A stretch of 64,000 bases of DNA from Progne subis subis (Eukaryota > Chordata > Aves > Passeriformes > Hirundinidae): positions 1 to 64,000 of the forward strand of contig JAKJHU010001671.1 of NCBI GenBank assembly GCA_022316685.1, read 5' to 3'. The notes under the pieces were generated by a model. That model had not been told where the DNA came from. It searched no databases and worked only from the letters and a program-made list of their open reading frames with translations. This document shows positions 1 to 11,300 of the stretch, piece after piece. Both the position numbers and the translations under genes were made by a program. The first letter of the stretch is position 1, and every line of letters starts with the position of its first letter.

Positions 1-220
1 GTGGAATGAACCATACATTGGGGGTGAGACAGAACATTCCATTTGACCTCTGGGTCTAGCTGCAGGTGACCTTCAGCTGGCCACATAACTCTTTTCCCAA
101 ACATCCAGTAACTCTCAAACATCAAAACTTGCTTTCAGTTCTATCTCACTTACAGGTTTCACATTCTCAGAATCTAAGCAATCATATTTATAGGGCTTTC
201 TGGCTTCATCCTCCCCAACA
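1..220 (-). repeat. LTR J, partial copy cut by the window edge
   Basis: This is the reverse complement of the start of the solo LTR at 9,348-9,894. On the minus strand it begins TGTTGGGGAGGATGAAG and shares the motif CCCTATAAATATGATTGC and the stretch around positions 10-60 with that copy. The rest lies before position 1. Confidence 0.8.
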
Positions 221-221
221 T

Positions 222-276
222 GTACCCTTTAAGATTTGAGCCTGCTTTGCTTTTTCTCCTAATCCTATCTCACAGC
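222..276 (+). repeat. Short LTR A fragment, inverted
   Basis: The stretch ending in CTCCTAATCCTATCTCACAG is the reverse complement of a block found in all LTR A copies (near 740-770, 25,470 and 60,280). It lies against LTR J in the opposite orientation to the large LTR A copies. Confidence 0.55.
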
Positions 277-643
277 ACAGTTCTGGTAGACACTCTGCTA
301 CACTCTGCCTGAATTAAGGTGCAAATGAGACCATATGTCAAAGTTGATAGTATGGATTTTATTTAACAGTAGGTGAAAGCGAGAGTGAGAGAGAGAGTGA
401 GAGAGAAAGAGAGTGAGAGAGAGAAATAGAAAATAGATGGGGGAAGAGAAAGACAGTGACAGAGACAGATTAAATAGAAAATATCACCATTCTGTGGATC
501 CCAACGGTGTCCCATTGATCCTCTCCATCTGGTCTTCTTGGTGATGAGGGTCCCCCAAAAACAATGGATTATTTTGCATTCAGGCCAGGTGGGAATGCCC
601 AGATACCTCCCCTGGTGGGGGAGCAAGTTTGACACTGTCTCTT
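277..643 (-). repeat. LTR-like sequence with a GA-rich tract
   Basis: No coding content is seen. A (GAGA/GTGA)n low-complexity tract lies at about 376-432. Read on the minus strand, an AATAAA-type polyadenylation signal follows it near 357-363, which suggests part of a minus-strand LTR. I found no second copy in the window, so the family is unassigned. Confidence 0.35.
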
Positions 644-2097
644 TGTAGTGGTTTTACGTTTGTCAATTTTTCTTTCTTGGCCAATGTACTATTTGTAGTG
701 GTTTGAGTGCATACTAGAATTATTTACTTTTTTCTGCTGTGAGATAGGATTAGGAGAAAAGCAAAGTAGGCCTAAAATGAAAAGGTATAAAAAAAGCTTT
801 ATTAACAAAATTACAAGAAAAGAAAAAATTAATAAGAATTAGAATGAAACCTTTAAAATACATCCTCCTACAACAGCTTCTTTTCTTTCTCACAGACAAT
901 GTATAAAGATAAACTTGGAACTCTAGGTCAGTACTACTTATAAAATGGTCTTTCATTAGTCTATTTAGAGAGACTTTTCTTTTGGTTTGTTATGGTAACT
1001 TTCCACAAAAAAGAAAGAGTCTGCCTGTGGCTTTTAACTTTTACAAAAGCAGCAGCCTGGGAACTTCTGCAGTTGAGTACTTCTCATATTATGTAGCCTT
1101 TCCTGCAGTTATATATGGGCCATGGACTCATGCATACTTATGGGGTATTATTTAAAGATGAACAATTCTAAAAGTAAAGGGTTTTTTTCACTATCTCTAA
1201 GATAATTTTCATTTTAAGAAACAGATCTTCTTTTTCCCTGGGGGTAAAGGGCTTCTATTTTTCTCTCTATCTTCCTCTATTTGAAATTCCCCATTAGATT
1301 ACAGCTATTTTAATATTTACTTAGTCCATCACAAATGCCTTTGCTTATCTCTACAATTTAAATATTCTCATCTCTCCAAATGCTTTTTTTTTTTTTTTTT
1401 GAAGATTTAAAGGGATATTCTAGCATATTACAGTCTGTTACCATGGCTCACAAAAGACTTTCAACCTAAAATCAAGGTATTTTCTCCATCTCTTAATCTA
1501 AGAAGTCACTCTTCTTAACTGACTTTGATATCTTTATAGTGTCTCTTTACATGTCTCACTCTCTGGCTGTCCTCTCACTCAGAGAAAGGTTAGCGCTTTT
1601 CAAGTTTCATCTGTGTAAGGAAAGAGTTAACATTCTCTGAGGTCTGCAGAAGACATGCTGGTTTTTCCCTGGGAGATGGCCGAAGGTGGCAGACTCAGGC
1701 CATGCCAGGGCTGGAGCCAGGATCTCTTCTGTGGCTGGGCTTTCCCCCCCTTCCTTTACTCAGCAGCTACTGGAGGAGGGCTAGCTCAGCCTGGGCCGCA
1801 ATGGAAGTGCAGCATAATGGCAGATGTTAGCAGCCACTTGGGCCCAGGCTCGGCTGGGACAGGGCATACTCTCCTCCCCTCCCTCTGCCTGGGAGCCACT
1901 GGGCCCACCCCGGCCAAGATGGCTGCAGCAGCAGGGCCCGGCTGGCTCGCCAGGTCCCGGGGGGCCAGGCGGTGAAGCAAGGCTGGCCTTGATACTTGTT
2001 CCGGGGACGGGACGAAAAGGAAGTTTCCCGTGACTCAGCTGATTTTTAACCTGTTGCAATGGTTTTAATTCAATAACCAGGCAGAAACACCAATTAA
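644..2097 (-). repeat. LTR A copy 1, truncated at its 5' end
   Basis: The element reads on the minus strand: its 3' end is ...CCACTACA at 644 and its polyadenylation signal is the TTTATT near 799. It matches the full-length copy at 60,161-62,100 in the first part (TGTAGTGG, GATTAGGAG, GCTTTATTAA) and in a GC-rich U3 block around 1,660-2,040. Its upstream end is missing where copy 2 begins. Several open frames in the GC-rich block are chance frames. Confidence 0.65.
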
Positions 2098-3060
2098 TGT
2101 AGTGGTTTCATGTTCGCCAAATTCTGGTTAGCAAATTTAGTCATCCTAGTCTTTATTCTCTTTTTGTGGGAGAAAGATTAGGAGAAAAGCAAAGCAGGCA
2201 CAAGCTTAAAAACAAACAAATAGTCTTATTAATACACACTAAAAGAATGGAAAAAGAAAGTTGGGAAAAAAACTAAAACAAAACAGAATGAAACTCCAAA
2301 AACAGTCTTCCCTCCCCCTACAGACTGTTAACTTTCTTACAAAACAACATAAAGAGACAAAACCTGTGAATTTCAGTCAGTTTCACCATTTGAAAATAGT
2401 CTTTCATCAATTCTTTAGGAGAAGAGTCTCTCTTAGAGTCATGGATCCCACTGACAAACTGGAACAGTTCTCTTGTGGGTTTTAACTGTCACAAAAACAG
2501 CCGCTGGGGGAAACCTACTTTTGTGACTCCTCCTGTTAGCAGTTTCCCAAGCTGCTTATGGGTCATGGGTCTTAGACTTTTGCATACTGGGGTGTCACTT
2601 TTTAGAGATGAATAACTCCAAAAGCAAAGGATTCTTCATCTCAAGGCACAGAGATATCTTCTCACTTCTTCACTGGCACAAAGGCTTCTCATCTTTATCT
2701 CTGTTCAAGCATCTTATGGGATTAATATCACTTAGTCCATCACAAACATCTTTGCTCAAATTCATGCACAAATCTAAACAATCATCTCCCCAAATGCATA
2801 TCTTTCCCATGATTTAAAGGGATAATCTACATATAAAGTTCATTTCCATGGCTCAAATTAGAATGGAACAACCAACTCTTCAACCCTTGTCCCAATAGTC
2901 TTTTCACTCTCACTCTACTGACTTCATGCTGTTTCTTCTCTATGTTCACTCTGTCCATTTCTTTTCTCTCTCAGGGAAGGGTTAGGCCTTGGAAGCTTCA
3001 TGTTGCCAGGAAAGGGTTAAATCTGCCCAGAGTCTTTTTCTGTCTCGCTGCAGCTCATGG
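2098..3060 (-). repeat. LTR A copy 2, truncated
   Basis: It begins TGTAGTGGTTTC on the plus strand and follows LTR A copy 1 in the same order (GATTAGGAGAAAAGCAAAGC, the TTATTAA block, the TTAGTCCATCACAAA block). It stops at 3,060 against LTR B and lacks the GC-rich upstream part. No TSD is visible. Confidence 0.6.
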
Positions 3061-3675
3061 TGTTAGATGTTTGAGGCCGTGCTGGTGAGAGGGGGAAAAA
3101 CTCACCCAGAAAGATCAGCGATCAAGGACCCGGGCAGTCTGGGATCAAAAAAACCAGGCAGGATCATAAATGCCTTTTTGGCCCACCCCTCAGTGTAAAT
3201 CAGGGCTGCCTCAGCCTAAACGGGGCCCATAGCTCTTATCAGGGGCCCGGCAGAGATCTCTCCCTGCTCCAGGGGAAGTTTGGACAAAGTAGTTGTTGTA
3301 AAGCAGCAACCTCTCCTCCACCCCCCTCCCCCCTCCCCCCCCCCCCCCCCCCCCCCCCCCAGGAGCCGATGGAATCTGGCTAGGCCTCTGGCCAGCTCCT
3401 CCCCAAAGGGAGGGGAGCAGCAGGCCCAACTCGATGTTACCTGTCTTTCTCTCTGGCCAAAGGGAAAAGGGGTGACCTGCAGGAAAACATGGGTTTTTAC
3501 ATGGTACTTCCCAAAATCGTAACTGATATTTTTCAGTGGTCAAAACAGATGCCAACACCCCAATTAACCCTCTGATAGGTTCCTGTCCTTTCCAAAGAAA
3601 CTCCCAGGTCCTGACCCAGAAAATCATTCCATATTCCTCTATGACTAAAAAACTAAACTGTACTAACCCATGACA
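3061..3675 (-). repeat. LTR B copy 1
   Basis: Minus-strand LTR of 615 bp, with ends TGTCATGGGTTAG and AAACATCTAACA on its own strand. The first about 270 bp match the copy that starts at 63,724. A poly(C) run at about 3,338-3,360 sits inside it. The flanks differ (CATGG and TATAT), so no TSD is seen; the two sides belong to different elements (LTR A and an ERVL leader). Confidence 0.7.
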
Positions 3676-3757
3676 TATATCCAGTCCACAAGAAATTAGA
3701 TGACTCAAGAACTGTTATTCTTTTTTCTCTCAATGCCCCACATTGGGCACCAAAATC
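3676..3757 (-). other. ERVL primer-binding site and leader remnant
   Basis: On the minus strand this stretch directly follows LTR C. It holds a primer-binding site of the form TGGTGCCCAATGTGGGGC (3,735-3,752), close to a tRNA-Lys(CUU) type site, then a leader matching that of ERV-I (CATTGAGAGAAAAA, GAATAACAGTTCTT). Everything downstream is lost at LTR B. Confidence 0.65.
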
Positions 3758-4505
3758 TGTCTTGGTTTGAAAGACAGGTATCTGCTAGGGAGCGGCAGGG
3801 CCTCTCTAGGAATGAGGAATTCCAATCCCCTCCCTCCAAGTTATTATAATTTAGAAAATTAAAGGGGATTTTCAGGCAGAGTTATGGGGAAAGGAATAAC
3901 AGTTCTTTACTAACAAGTATAACAAGGCAAACAAGCAACAACAACTACAGCATTAATAATAAACAGAACCAGGAACCTCAAAGGGCTTTTGTTTCATAAA
4001 ACCCAGGGCAGTCTGATCTCTTGGGACTCTGAGAGCACCAAGCTGGAATGTTGGAAACTCCTGGGCTGGTGGCTGGAACGGCAGGATGTCCCCAGCAGGC
4101 AGGGGGGTGCGGGACTACAGCGTAGCAAAAACAGCAGTGCTGAAGAAGCTGTGACAGCTGGACAGGGCTGGCCCAGCTCCAGCAGGGCAGGGGAAGGAGC
4201 TCAGAATTTTTGGGCACACGAGCAGATTATGGTAGATTTCCCAGGACGGGACTTTCTGCTGACAGTGGTCTCTTCTCACAGTAAGCAGCAGCCTGGCCAT
4301 CCTCTCCAATGCCCAGAGCAAGAAGAGCCCCCAGCTCCCCCAGCTCTGCCCTTTTCCTGCCTCAAAACTTGCGTGATCTTCCCCCTCCTGACTTTCAGCC
4401 ACCTACTTTGTTTTGGTCATGCACCATCTAAGCACCATTACTTAGTCTCTTAGCAACTTATGGGGAAAAATTCTATTAAAAAAAAAGGAACAAACCTAAC
4501 CCACA
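3758..4505 (-). repeat. LTR C-type 5' LTR of a lost ERVL provirus
   Basis: On the minus strand it ends ...CCAAGACA, and a primer-binding site follows, so it was a 5' LTR. The tail (AATAACAGTTCTTTACTA, TTATTATAATTTAG) matches the LTRs of ERV-I. The upstream end, near CCTAACCCACA, is placed by eye. It lies inside a minus-strand envelope-like region. Confidence 0.65.
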
Positions 4506-5738
4506 CCACCCTGTAATTTTGGTAAAGTTACAAACACAAAAATTTGAGTGATTTCTAGTATCCACTACTACGTTTTCTGCAAATACAACATCACAAGCAG
4601 TTCTAAAGCATGCACAACCACTGCCTATATATACAAGTACTGTTTTAGAAGTCTCATTAGGATGAATTTCAAAATGACAAATATTTTGTTCTGGGTCCAA
4701 ACAAATGTCTGGAGCTATAATTGCATTACTTTCACAGATAAGCCCTTGTTGTTCCTGAGCAATACAAGATTCTAAATTAACAGTTTGCCATTTCTCACCA
4801 ATTTGACAGGCCCATTCCCTATGCTCAAAAGGATAGAGAATATCTCCATCATGGTTCAATCCTAACGCAATGATAGGGAATAGCAAATGCACTGAGGCAT
4901 TATGTATGGTTAACACAAAAGCTGTGGCTGTGTTTGTAATGAGGTTGTAAGTAAAATTCACTAAGTTCCACCAGGATTGGAATTCTCTTTCAAAATCAGT
5001 GGCACTGTCCCAAATTATTTTCCAAATTTCAGTAGGAAAAATGCCTTCTTTGCCTGCTCTTATAATTGAGGCAGCAACTGACTGCATCCACAATTGTGCC
5101 TGGATACATCTGAGGGCCAAAGAAACATTGTTTTGTGTAGCACCAAGTGCATCAATTACCAACTTGTGGTCATTCACATTTACCTTTTCCCAATTTGGTA
5201 ATATGTTTGATAACAGCCACTGATGTGTTCCCAAAGCCAATAAGGACGACTGCAGTGGTTGTTATAATTTTGTGGCGACCAAATTATTCATTAGTATTTC
5301 TGAATCAATATTATTTAATATTCCCAATCCTGTTCCCACAGCTCCAGTAATGTCTCTTTGGGTTCATTTCTTAGAGGGGCTCCGCTTTCGCAACCAGGTT
5401 GTCCTCCCCTCAAAGGAAGTTTGCAGGAAAGGTGAACAAGCTGGCTGAATTTCTGAGACATTATTTTGCATCAGCAGTTTGGCTTGTTTAACAGACCATG
5501 TGTAGTAACACCATGCTGGATTAAACAAGATTTGTTGCTGGCCTGTTTTCCTGATTATATATGGTGATCTTCATGTCCCTCGGAGTTGTCCTGTGAAAAG
5601 TAAACACAACAAAGTCTGCCACCAAGAGACAGAAAATTAGAATGATGTAATTAATCAGCATGTAATATATCCAATGCTCTTTCCCTAGAGCATCAAAGGC
5701 TACCCATGCATGTTGTCGTGCATTATTTGGGCTTATAT
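4506..5738 (-). pseudogene. Retroviral envelope-like remnant
   Basis: The minus strand has two open stretches, about 5,738-5,521 and 5,240-4,476, separated by frame breaks. The first has a hydrophobic segment near 5,590-5,650, like a long signal or leader. The second is rich in Cys, Trp and N-x-S/T sites (for example NHSNF, NETSK, NVSLAL) and has a Gln- and Ala-rich helix (IQAQLWMQSVAASI), as in a retroviral surface/transmembrane ectodomain. Its C-terminal end runs into LTR C. It may be the envelope of provirus M1 just upstream on the same strand, or of a separate class II element. The envelope call is by composition and motifs only. Confidence 0.5.
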
Positions 5739-6190
5739 TGTATTTCATTTTTATATTGGGTTTTGTAATGCTTTTGTCGGTACCCCCTGTTCCCCTGGAA
5801 AATGTATCATCACAAGGTTTGTCCCTGCTCCTTTTCCCCACCCATTCTCCCACAATGGAATATAATCCAACTCTATTCCACTCCCACCTTATCCCTGATT
5901 GGGTAGTGGCTTGTCCCTGCCTCTAGCCTCTTCCCCCTGGATAAAAGCCAGGAAACCATGTGGAGTTTCCTCTTGGCTTGGGGACAGGGACCAGGGCTCC
6001 TGACCCTGCAGGGGCAGGACCACAGAAGAAAGACTAAATAAAGCCCTGATTTCCCCCGGATCAAGTGCAGAGACCCCTCCTTTGCCATTGGCGGGTGCCT
6101 GCTCTCTCTAAAGGAAAAGGTTCACAGCCACTCTGTGATCTTTAGGACCCTGAGGAAAAAAATCCTTCCAACTATGGTTTGTCTCTCAAG
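5739..6190 (+). repeat. LTR F copy 1
   Basis: Plus-strand LTR that starts TGTATTTCATTTTTATATT and shares its start, the block around 5,880-5,940 and the polyadenylation region with the copy at 40,557-41,188. A TATA-like GGATAAAAG lies at about 5,939-5,947 and AATAAA at 6,037-6,042. It lies antisense inside envelope-like sequence. The right end is uncertain and no TSD was found. Confidence 0.6.
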
Positions 6191-6542
6191 ATAGCTGAGG
6201 CAAAAACAGAGCCGGGGGAAACACCGCACATGCATATTTATTCAGAGGGGTTTTTAGCACTAGTGGTACTTCCCCTACAGTAGGGAGGTCCACCAAAACA
6301 GCTTGTCCAGGATAATGTGCTAGATTCTTGGAATCATTTGGTCCCTGTGGTGAGGGAATTATGCTTGGAGCTGTCAGGCAAAAATCAGTGATTTTGGGAC
6401 ACCCATTTACCCCCCCCCCCCAATCTACCATTCATACCTCTCACAGCTTCTTCAGTTATTGAGAAGATGTTACAATAATGTTCAATCTGAGCATACCACT
6501 TTCTTTCTGAGACCATTTGGGCCACCTCATCAGGTGGGGGGG
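6191..6542 (-). pseudogene. Retroviral coding remnant, envelope-like
   Basis: Two overlapping minus-strand frames (about 6,550-6,385 and 6,431-6,186) read as retroviral protein with one frame change near a C-run at 6,411-6,421. It holds charged, Trp/Tyr-containing helices (ERKWYAQIEHYCNIF) and a Cys/Pro stretch. It continues the region left of LTR F and is probably the upstream part of the same broken gene. Exact identity is unknown. Confidence 0.35.
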
Positions 6543-7585
6543 TGTGATTGCGGCACGCAAAGCAATCACAAGAAGACCAGAGATTTGCAGGGCAGAGTTG
6601 CTCCTCAGAGAGAGGCCAAGGCCAAGCCAAGGCTGAGAGCTCCCTGCCTGTTTATTTCTTACTTTTTATACATTTGTGGGTCTGGTTGTGGATTGGCTTC
6701 TGGGGTTATCACCTCTCAGCCGAATGGCCAGACCAGCTGTCAGTTACAGTTGTTTTCAGGTTAGAAATATGTAAACAAAGGACAGGGAATGAAAAACAAA
6801 AGGTTTGTGTTGGGGGGCTTCCCCAACATTCAGGTGGTTTCAGGGTCCCTTTCCCCCCTGCACAGCTCCTAGCCAAGCCGAAGGAAGAGACGGAGTCTTC
6901 AGGTGTAGATTTTTCAAGGTTGCATTTTTCGTTTATTGTTTCTTATCTTACAAATTTCTCACAGTCCAACATGATGTTTGCAGCTGCATGGACTTCTCAC
7001 GTCTCCCCCCGAGCTGGGCAGTCCTTAATCTTTTATACTAATTACTACGTGTTCGTTATTTACTATTTCTTACCAATGTCTATCACTATTACTAAAAAGG
7101 TCATCTATACACTGACCCAATCCTCACGAACTACTTTGTGCCAACGTCATAGCAGAAATGGAGTGAGGGAAAGAGAAGGAAGAAGAAGGAGGCAACGCCC
7201 CAGATTCTCCATCTTGTCCCCATTCACTCCAATGCTATGAACCTAAAATTACTATTTTTTTTACTCTGTGATAAACTAAACTACTATTTTTCACACTCCC
7301 GTGGCCTGCAAACCCTCTCTCAGTTTAGGAAGTTTTTCCCATGGACTGAGATCAAAGCCAGAGTCTCTCTGAGCTCTGGGCTGGGGTCTCAGAGCCCCCT
7401 GCCCAGGTCTCTGACCCTCCAGGGCAACCAAAGGAATGCCCTGGACTCCAACAGGTTTGTTTATGTTACCATGTGTGAGAAAAAGGGAAAACTGCTCCTA
7501 ATATTGTGCAGAAGCTAAAGAGACTGACTCCATCTTACAAGCAATCAGAAGGCTTTAAAAAAACTCAGAAAAAACAGGGTGATGG
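6543..7585 (-). repeat. LTR G copy 1, split by LTR H
   Basis: Minus-strand LTR of the family that flanks provirus G (33,126 and 39,507). Shared blocks include ATACATTTGTGGGTCTGG, AAACAAAGGACAGGGAATG and the end AAAAACTCAGAAAAA(C)CAGGGTGA. It is cut at 6,807/7,454 by solo LTR H. G-rich stretches flank both sides and may be a TSD, but that cannot be decided in a G-run. Confidence 0.75.
6808..7453 (-). repeat. Solo LTR H with 6-bp TSD GGTTTG
   Basis: A 646-bp insert with TGTTGGGGGG...ACTCCAACA ends, flanked by GGTTTG at 6,802-6,807 and 7,454-7,459. The duplication interrupts the LTR G block that reads on intact in other copies. The 6-bp TSD fits a class II (ERVK) integrase. An AATAAA on the minus strand (near 6,931-6,936) suggests minus orientation. 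There is no internal sequence, so it is a solo LTR. Confidence 0.85.
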
Positions 7586-7677
7586 GGGGGTGGCAGTAGT
7601 GACTCTTTTAATAACTTTGAAAGTGCCTCTCAAGACAATTGGTCGTTGTCGTGCAACCTTCTCCACGTCTATGAGAA

Positions 7678-8841
7678 CTAAGTGAGAACTAAGCTTAAGC
7701 TAACCACACACAATCCCTTTTCCCAGGTAATATATCTTTTTTCAGCGTCTTTGTAACTACGGGAATAAAAACCAACAGGTCTCGTTGGACCCTCAGGGCC
7801 CCGCTGCCATATGTGTACTGACAACCCTGAAGAGGCAAACCCCCATTCCACCTGGAAAGGATCTGTAGGGTGAATAGGGCCAAGGGCTTGATGTGCTGTT
7901 TCTTCAAAAATCAACAACTGCAATGCTTCCTCCTGAGGAGGGGTCCAATCCAATTTCACTCTTTTTCTCAGCAAGTTATAAAGATGTCTGGCAATTATGG
8001 AAAAATCTGGAATGTGTTTTGTCCAAAACACTAATAATCCTAAAGCATGTTGAAGATCTTTCCTGGATTCAGGCATTTTAATTTGATCTGAGGAGGTTAT
8101 GGTATCAGGTGGGATACATGTCATACCACCCTTCCACCAAATTCCCAAAAATTTCACTTCATGTGAAGGTTTTTGGATTTTTTCAGAGGGAATTTGCAAA
8201 TCAAGACTTTCTAAGTGGGAGATTATTTTCTGTTGGACATCTCCCACTTCTATTTCATCTCCTCCCACAAGGGTATCATCAATATATTGATAGACAGCTA
8301 CATTGTCAGCTATGGGTATTTTTTCTAACTCTTGGGCTAAAGCATGATGAACTAGGGTGGGGGAATGTTTGTACCCTTGAGGAAGACTAGTAAAAGTGTC
8401 CTCTGGGGTTTTTACAGGTTTATACTTTCTACTGTAATTAATGAGATCTACTGCAACCTGACTCCATGTCCAAACTCTACCATCACCGGCAGATGAATTA
8501 GACTGAGAAGCTGGCAGCTGAGAGGGGGTTGAATATGGAGTAAACCCAGGATCGGTAGATCCAGTTTGGTTGCTTGGCTTTCCAAGGAATCTATCCAGCC
8601 TCTCTAAGGGACCTAACGCTGCTATGGTTTGTTGGAGAGCAATTGCTGTAGGTTTGAGTGATTCTGGAAGCCCCCGAATTAAAGGGGTCATTAGTTCAGG
8701 CTGCACAGGTAATTGCATTGGGGATTCATATCCAGGAAATAATTTCCTTTCATGCATCATTTGCAGGCAGGCGGCTCTTTGGACGCTTTCCAAAAGTTGG
8801 TTGGGGGTAGTAACTATAGCTAAAGGGTCTCTTCTTTCCAA
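7678..8841 (-). pseudogene. Provirus M1 truncated gag fused to RT
   Basis: One open minus-strand frame of 387 codons joins two parts. Residues about 1-90 look like the C-terminal half of a Gag capsid (helix- and Leu/Pro-rich). From about residue 150 it reads as RT: LPQGYKHSP, the active-site box YIDD, a thumb/connection motif FLGIWWKGG, then FWTKHIP and the start of RNase H (VGFYSRSYKDAEKR). Nucleocapsid, protease and the RT fingers are missing, so an internal deletion fused gag to RT in frame. Integrase is not seen before LTR G at 7,585. It belongs to the provirus whose 5' LTR is LTR K. The class is uncertain (gamma/epsilon-like or ERVL-like). Confidence 0.65.
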
Positions 8842-10168
8842 AGGATTAATTCCCCCAGCCCAGAAAGCTGTGCAGTGTCAGAGACCATGTGTCACTTTTG
8901 TCTCCTGTTGTTAAGAAAACTCCATGTCCCCAATATCCACTGGCCTCCAGTTCAGTTAATTTAATTTGGTCTCCTCCAGTGAGAGACACTCGGAAGACGT
9001 ATTCTGTCTCCGATTATTGTGGAAGCCGGCCATATTCTTTCTTTAACTTAGCCAATTTGTTAGCACTGTCTGGTATTTGTTTAGTTGTGATATGCGGTTC
9101 AAAATCTTCATCATTAACATAATTATATTCTGTTTTAACCAGGGGTCTCAAACGAGGGCAGCAGTTTTCCCCACAATTTTTTACTAATTCCAGTTCATTC
9201 TAGGGGTATATTTGATTAATGTGGGAAGTTAACATTTTTTGAGTTCTTAGAGTATTGATCTCTCAAGGCAGCCTGTAGCAAATGATTTTCATTTCTTTCT
9301 TCATCTAATTGTTTCAGAAAAATTCCTACTAAGTTTTGAAGAGAATCTGTTGGGGAGGATGAAGTCAAAAAACCCTATAAATATGATTGCCTATATTCTG
9401 AGAATGTAAAACCTGTAAGTGAGATAGAATTGAAAGTAAGTTTTGATGTTTGAGATGTATTAGATACTGGATGTATAGGAAAACAGTTATATGACCAGCT
9501 GAAAGTTACCTGCAGCCAGACCCAGGTCAAATGGAATGTTCTGTCTCACCCCCCAATGGTTCATCCCACACCTGTACCCCTCCCCTGAAGTATCAGATAT
9601 CTGTAACTCCATTGGCACAAGTCCTGTTCCAGCCCACCTCGAGACCCCTTATCAGGGGGCTGCGAAGGTGGCTCGGCCTCTTTGCTCTTTGCTTTTTGCT
9701 CTCCTCCACTCCCTACCTCTCCCTTCCCCCACCTCTTAGGCCTTGCCACGAGCTGCAGCCTGGCAGCTCAGAGCAAGGCCTCACATCCCTCACAATAAAC
9801 CTAATCTTCTAAAACCTAACTTCAGAGATCTCTCGTCTACATTTATCTACACCGTCCTGGAGTCCACAGCAGCAGCAGCAAAGCAATTTCTACAAGAATC
9901 TATAATTTTTTCCTCTTCATTACACTGCCTAAAGTGGTTTTCTATAGGGGCCATAAGGCATGCTCCTAAAACGGAACATATTATGGTTTTATCTTGGCCA
10001 AATCTGAATTTTGTTCCATGTTGTAAAAAACATACTCTATCAATCACTCTCCAAATTAAAGCAGTTATTCTGAGCCCATTCTTCTCCTCCAGGAGAAGGC
10101 TTGGCATTATGTTTTGCTAGCAGAGCATAAAACGCAGCTTTGTCTTTTGCACTAGGGTTTACAGTCAT
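8842..10168 (-). pseudogene. Provirus M1 gag N-terminal part, interrupted by LTR J
   Basis: Gag starts at the minus-strand ATG at 10,168-10,166, about 425 bp after the primer-binding site. It opens with a polar matrix-like stretch, then breaks frame near 10,050. It continues left of solo LTR J (9,348-9,894) as an acidic, coiled-coil-like stretch (LKQLDEERNENH, about 9,340-9,260) and runs on to the fused frame that starts at 8,841. Several frame breaks show it is dead. The family is not identified with confidence. Confidence 0.5.
9348..9894 (+). repeat. Solo LTR J with 6-bp TSD AGAATC
   Basis: A 547-bp LTR, TGTTGGGGAGG...CAATTTCTACA, flanked by AGAATC at 9,342-9,347 and 9,895-9,900. A TATA-like CTATAAATA lies at about 9,374 and AATAAA near 9,795, so it reads on the plus strand, opposite to the gag it interrupts. 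The 6-bp TSD fits class II. A partial inverted copy is at 1-220. Confidence 0.88.
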
Positions 10169-10618
10169 TTTCTGAAGGGATCAAAACCACAACAGGGAGG
10201 TAAGACTTAGTTACACACACACACAGCTCTGCTGTGTCTCCCTTTGCTTCCCTGGGTGGGTGAAGAGACCAAATCTGCCTGAGAGGTACTCCTTAGTTAC
10301 TAAACAGGTTGCCACTTCACTGCACCAGACAGTCACAAAATTACACATACACAAAACTGCCCCGTCTTTTGCACAATGAGATCTTTTGTGAAATCCTGAA
10401 GACAGAACCTTCAACTTGAGTATGGGGATGCTTTTCACCTAGGCATGTACAGTGTGCGGGAAATTCAAGTCACCCTCCTTGCTTTCTTGACACCGCTCAC
10501 CCCTTTCAAGGTATTGGGCAAGGTGCGGCTGAAGTGAAACACTTTTACCCTGTTACAGACTATACACAACCTACAAACCCCTCTGTCCGTCACGATCCTG
10601 TCCGTGACGCCAATTAAA
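10169..10618 (-). other. Provirus M1 leader and primer-binding site
   Basis: This is untranslated leader between LTR K and the gag start. The primer-binding site lies next to the LTR at 10,594-10,612 on the minus strand (TGGCGTCACGGACAGGATC), unlike the tRNA-Lys-type sites of the other elements here. A (AC)n tract lies at 10,213-10,225. Confidence 0.6.
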
Positions 10619-11147
10619 TGTCACGATCCGCTAATACAGGGCAGAAATCCTGATGGTTTGTTTGGTGATCTCAGAGCACAAAAGACGCAACAGAGGACAA
10701 CAACAGTTTACTCAACAACAATGCACTTTTATTGAGGGAAATCACCGTATGTGATAGAGGGAGAGGAAGAGAGAGAGAGAGGGGATTATAGCTACCACCG
10801 AAGAAGAACGGAGTCCTCGTGGTGATGCCAGTAGATGTATCTTCCCATGGAGTGATCACGAAATGGGGTTAGCTCAAGGGGTCCCTTTTATAGTCTTTTT
10901 CAAAGTGAGAGGTAACTGGCCAGAAGGTGAGGTGAGGTGATGTGATGTGATGTGATGAGGGTCTGTTGCTCTAGGAACAGGTGCAGTCGTTGGGCCCATT
11001 TCGGCCCAGGCTGGTCCAAACTCGCTTGCTGGTTTAGGCAACAAGTACCAACTTGCCCAAGTCCATTGTTCTTGCACTCTGGTTCCCATGGGAAAAGCAT
11101 ACCAGTCTTTGGTCCGGTGAGGGCACACATGCGGGCGAAACATGACA
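10619..11147 (-). repeat. LTR K, 5' LTR of provirus M1
   Basis: A 529-bp minus-strand LTR with ends TGTCATGTTTCG and GGATCGTGACA. TATAAA sits at 10,892-10,887 and AATAAA at 10,733-10,728 on the minus strand, in correct order, and a primer-binding site follows. A (TGATG)n-like tract at 10,928-10,958 lies in U3. No second copy was seen. Confidence 0.75.
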
Positions 11148-11300
11148 GACATCCCACCTCAGTCAGGCCAGAACTCCTGTGTTGGGGTTCCAGGGTTTCA
11201 ATCTCTGTCCTTGGCGATGGTCATGAGGCAGATGAAGGATCTTCAGACCGTCTCTTACAGGCTCTGAGTTTTGTCATTGTTGAGACGGTGTCTTGGATTA
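11148..11300. other. Unassigned stretch between LTR K and LTR L
   Basis: About 150 bp with no match elsewhere in the window and no convincing coding frame. It could be the 3' untranslated part of the element that ended in LTR L. Confidence 0.3.

Noticed and set aside
1655..2059. Possible GC-rich host exon or CpG-type promoter
   Set aside because: The block matches the U3 part of LTR A copy 3 (61,540-61,880) and both strands are open by composition.
3331..3360. Poly(C) run as a possible G-quadruplex regulatory element
   Set aside because: It lies in LTR B and may be partly a sequencing or assembly artefact. There is no independent support.
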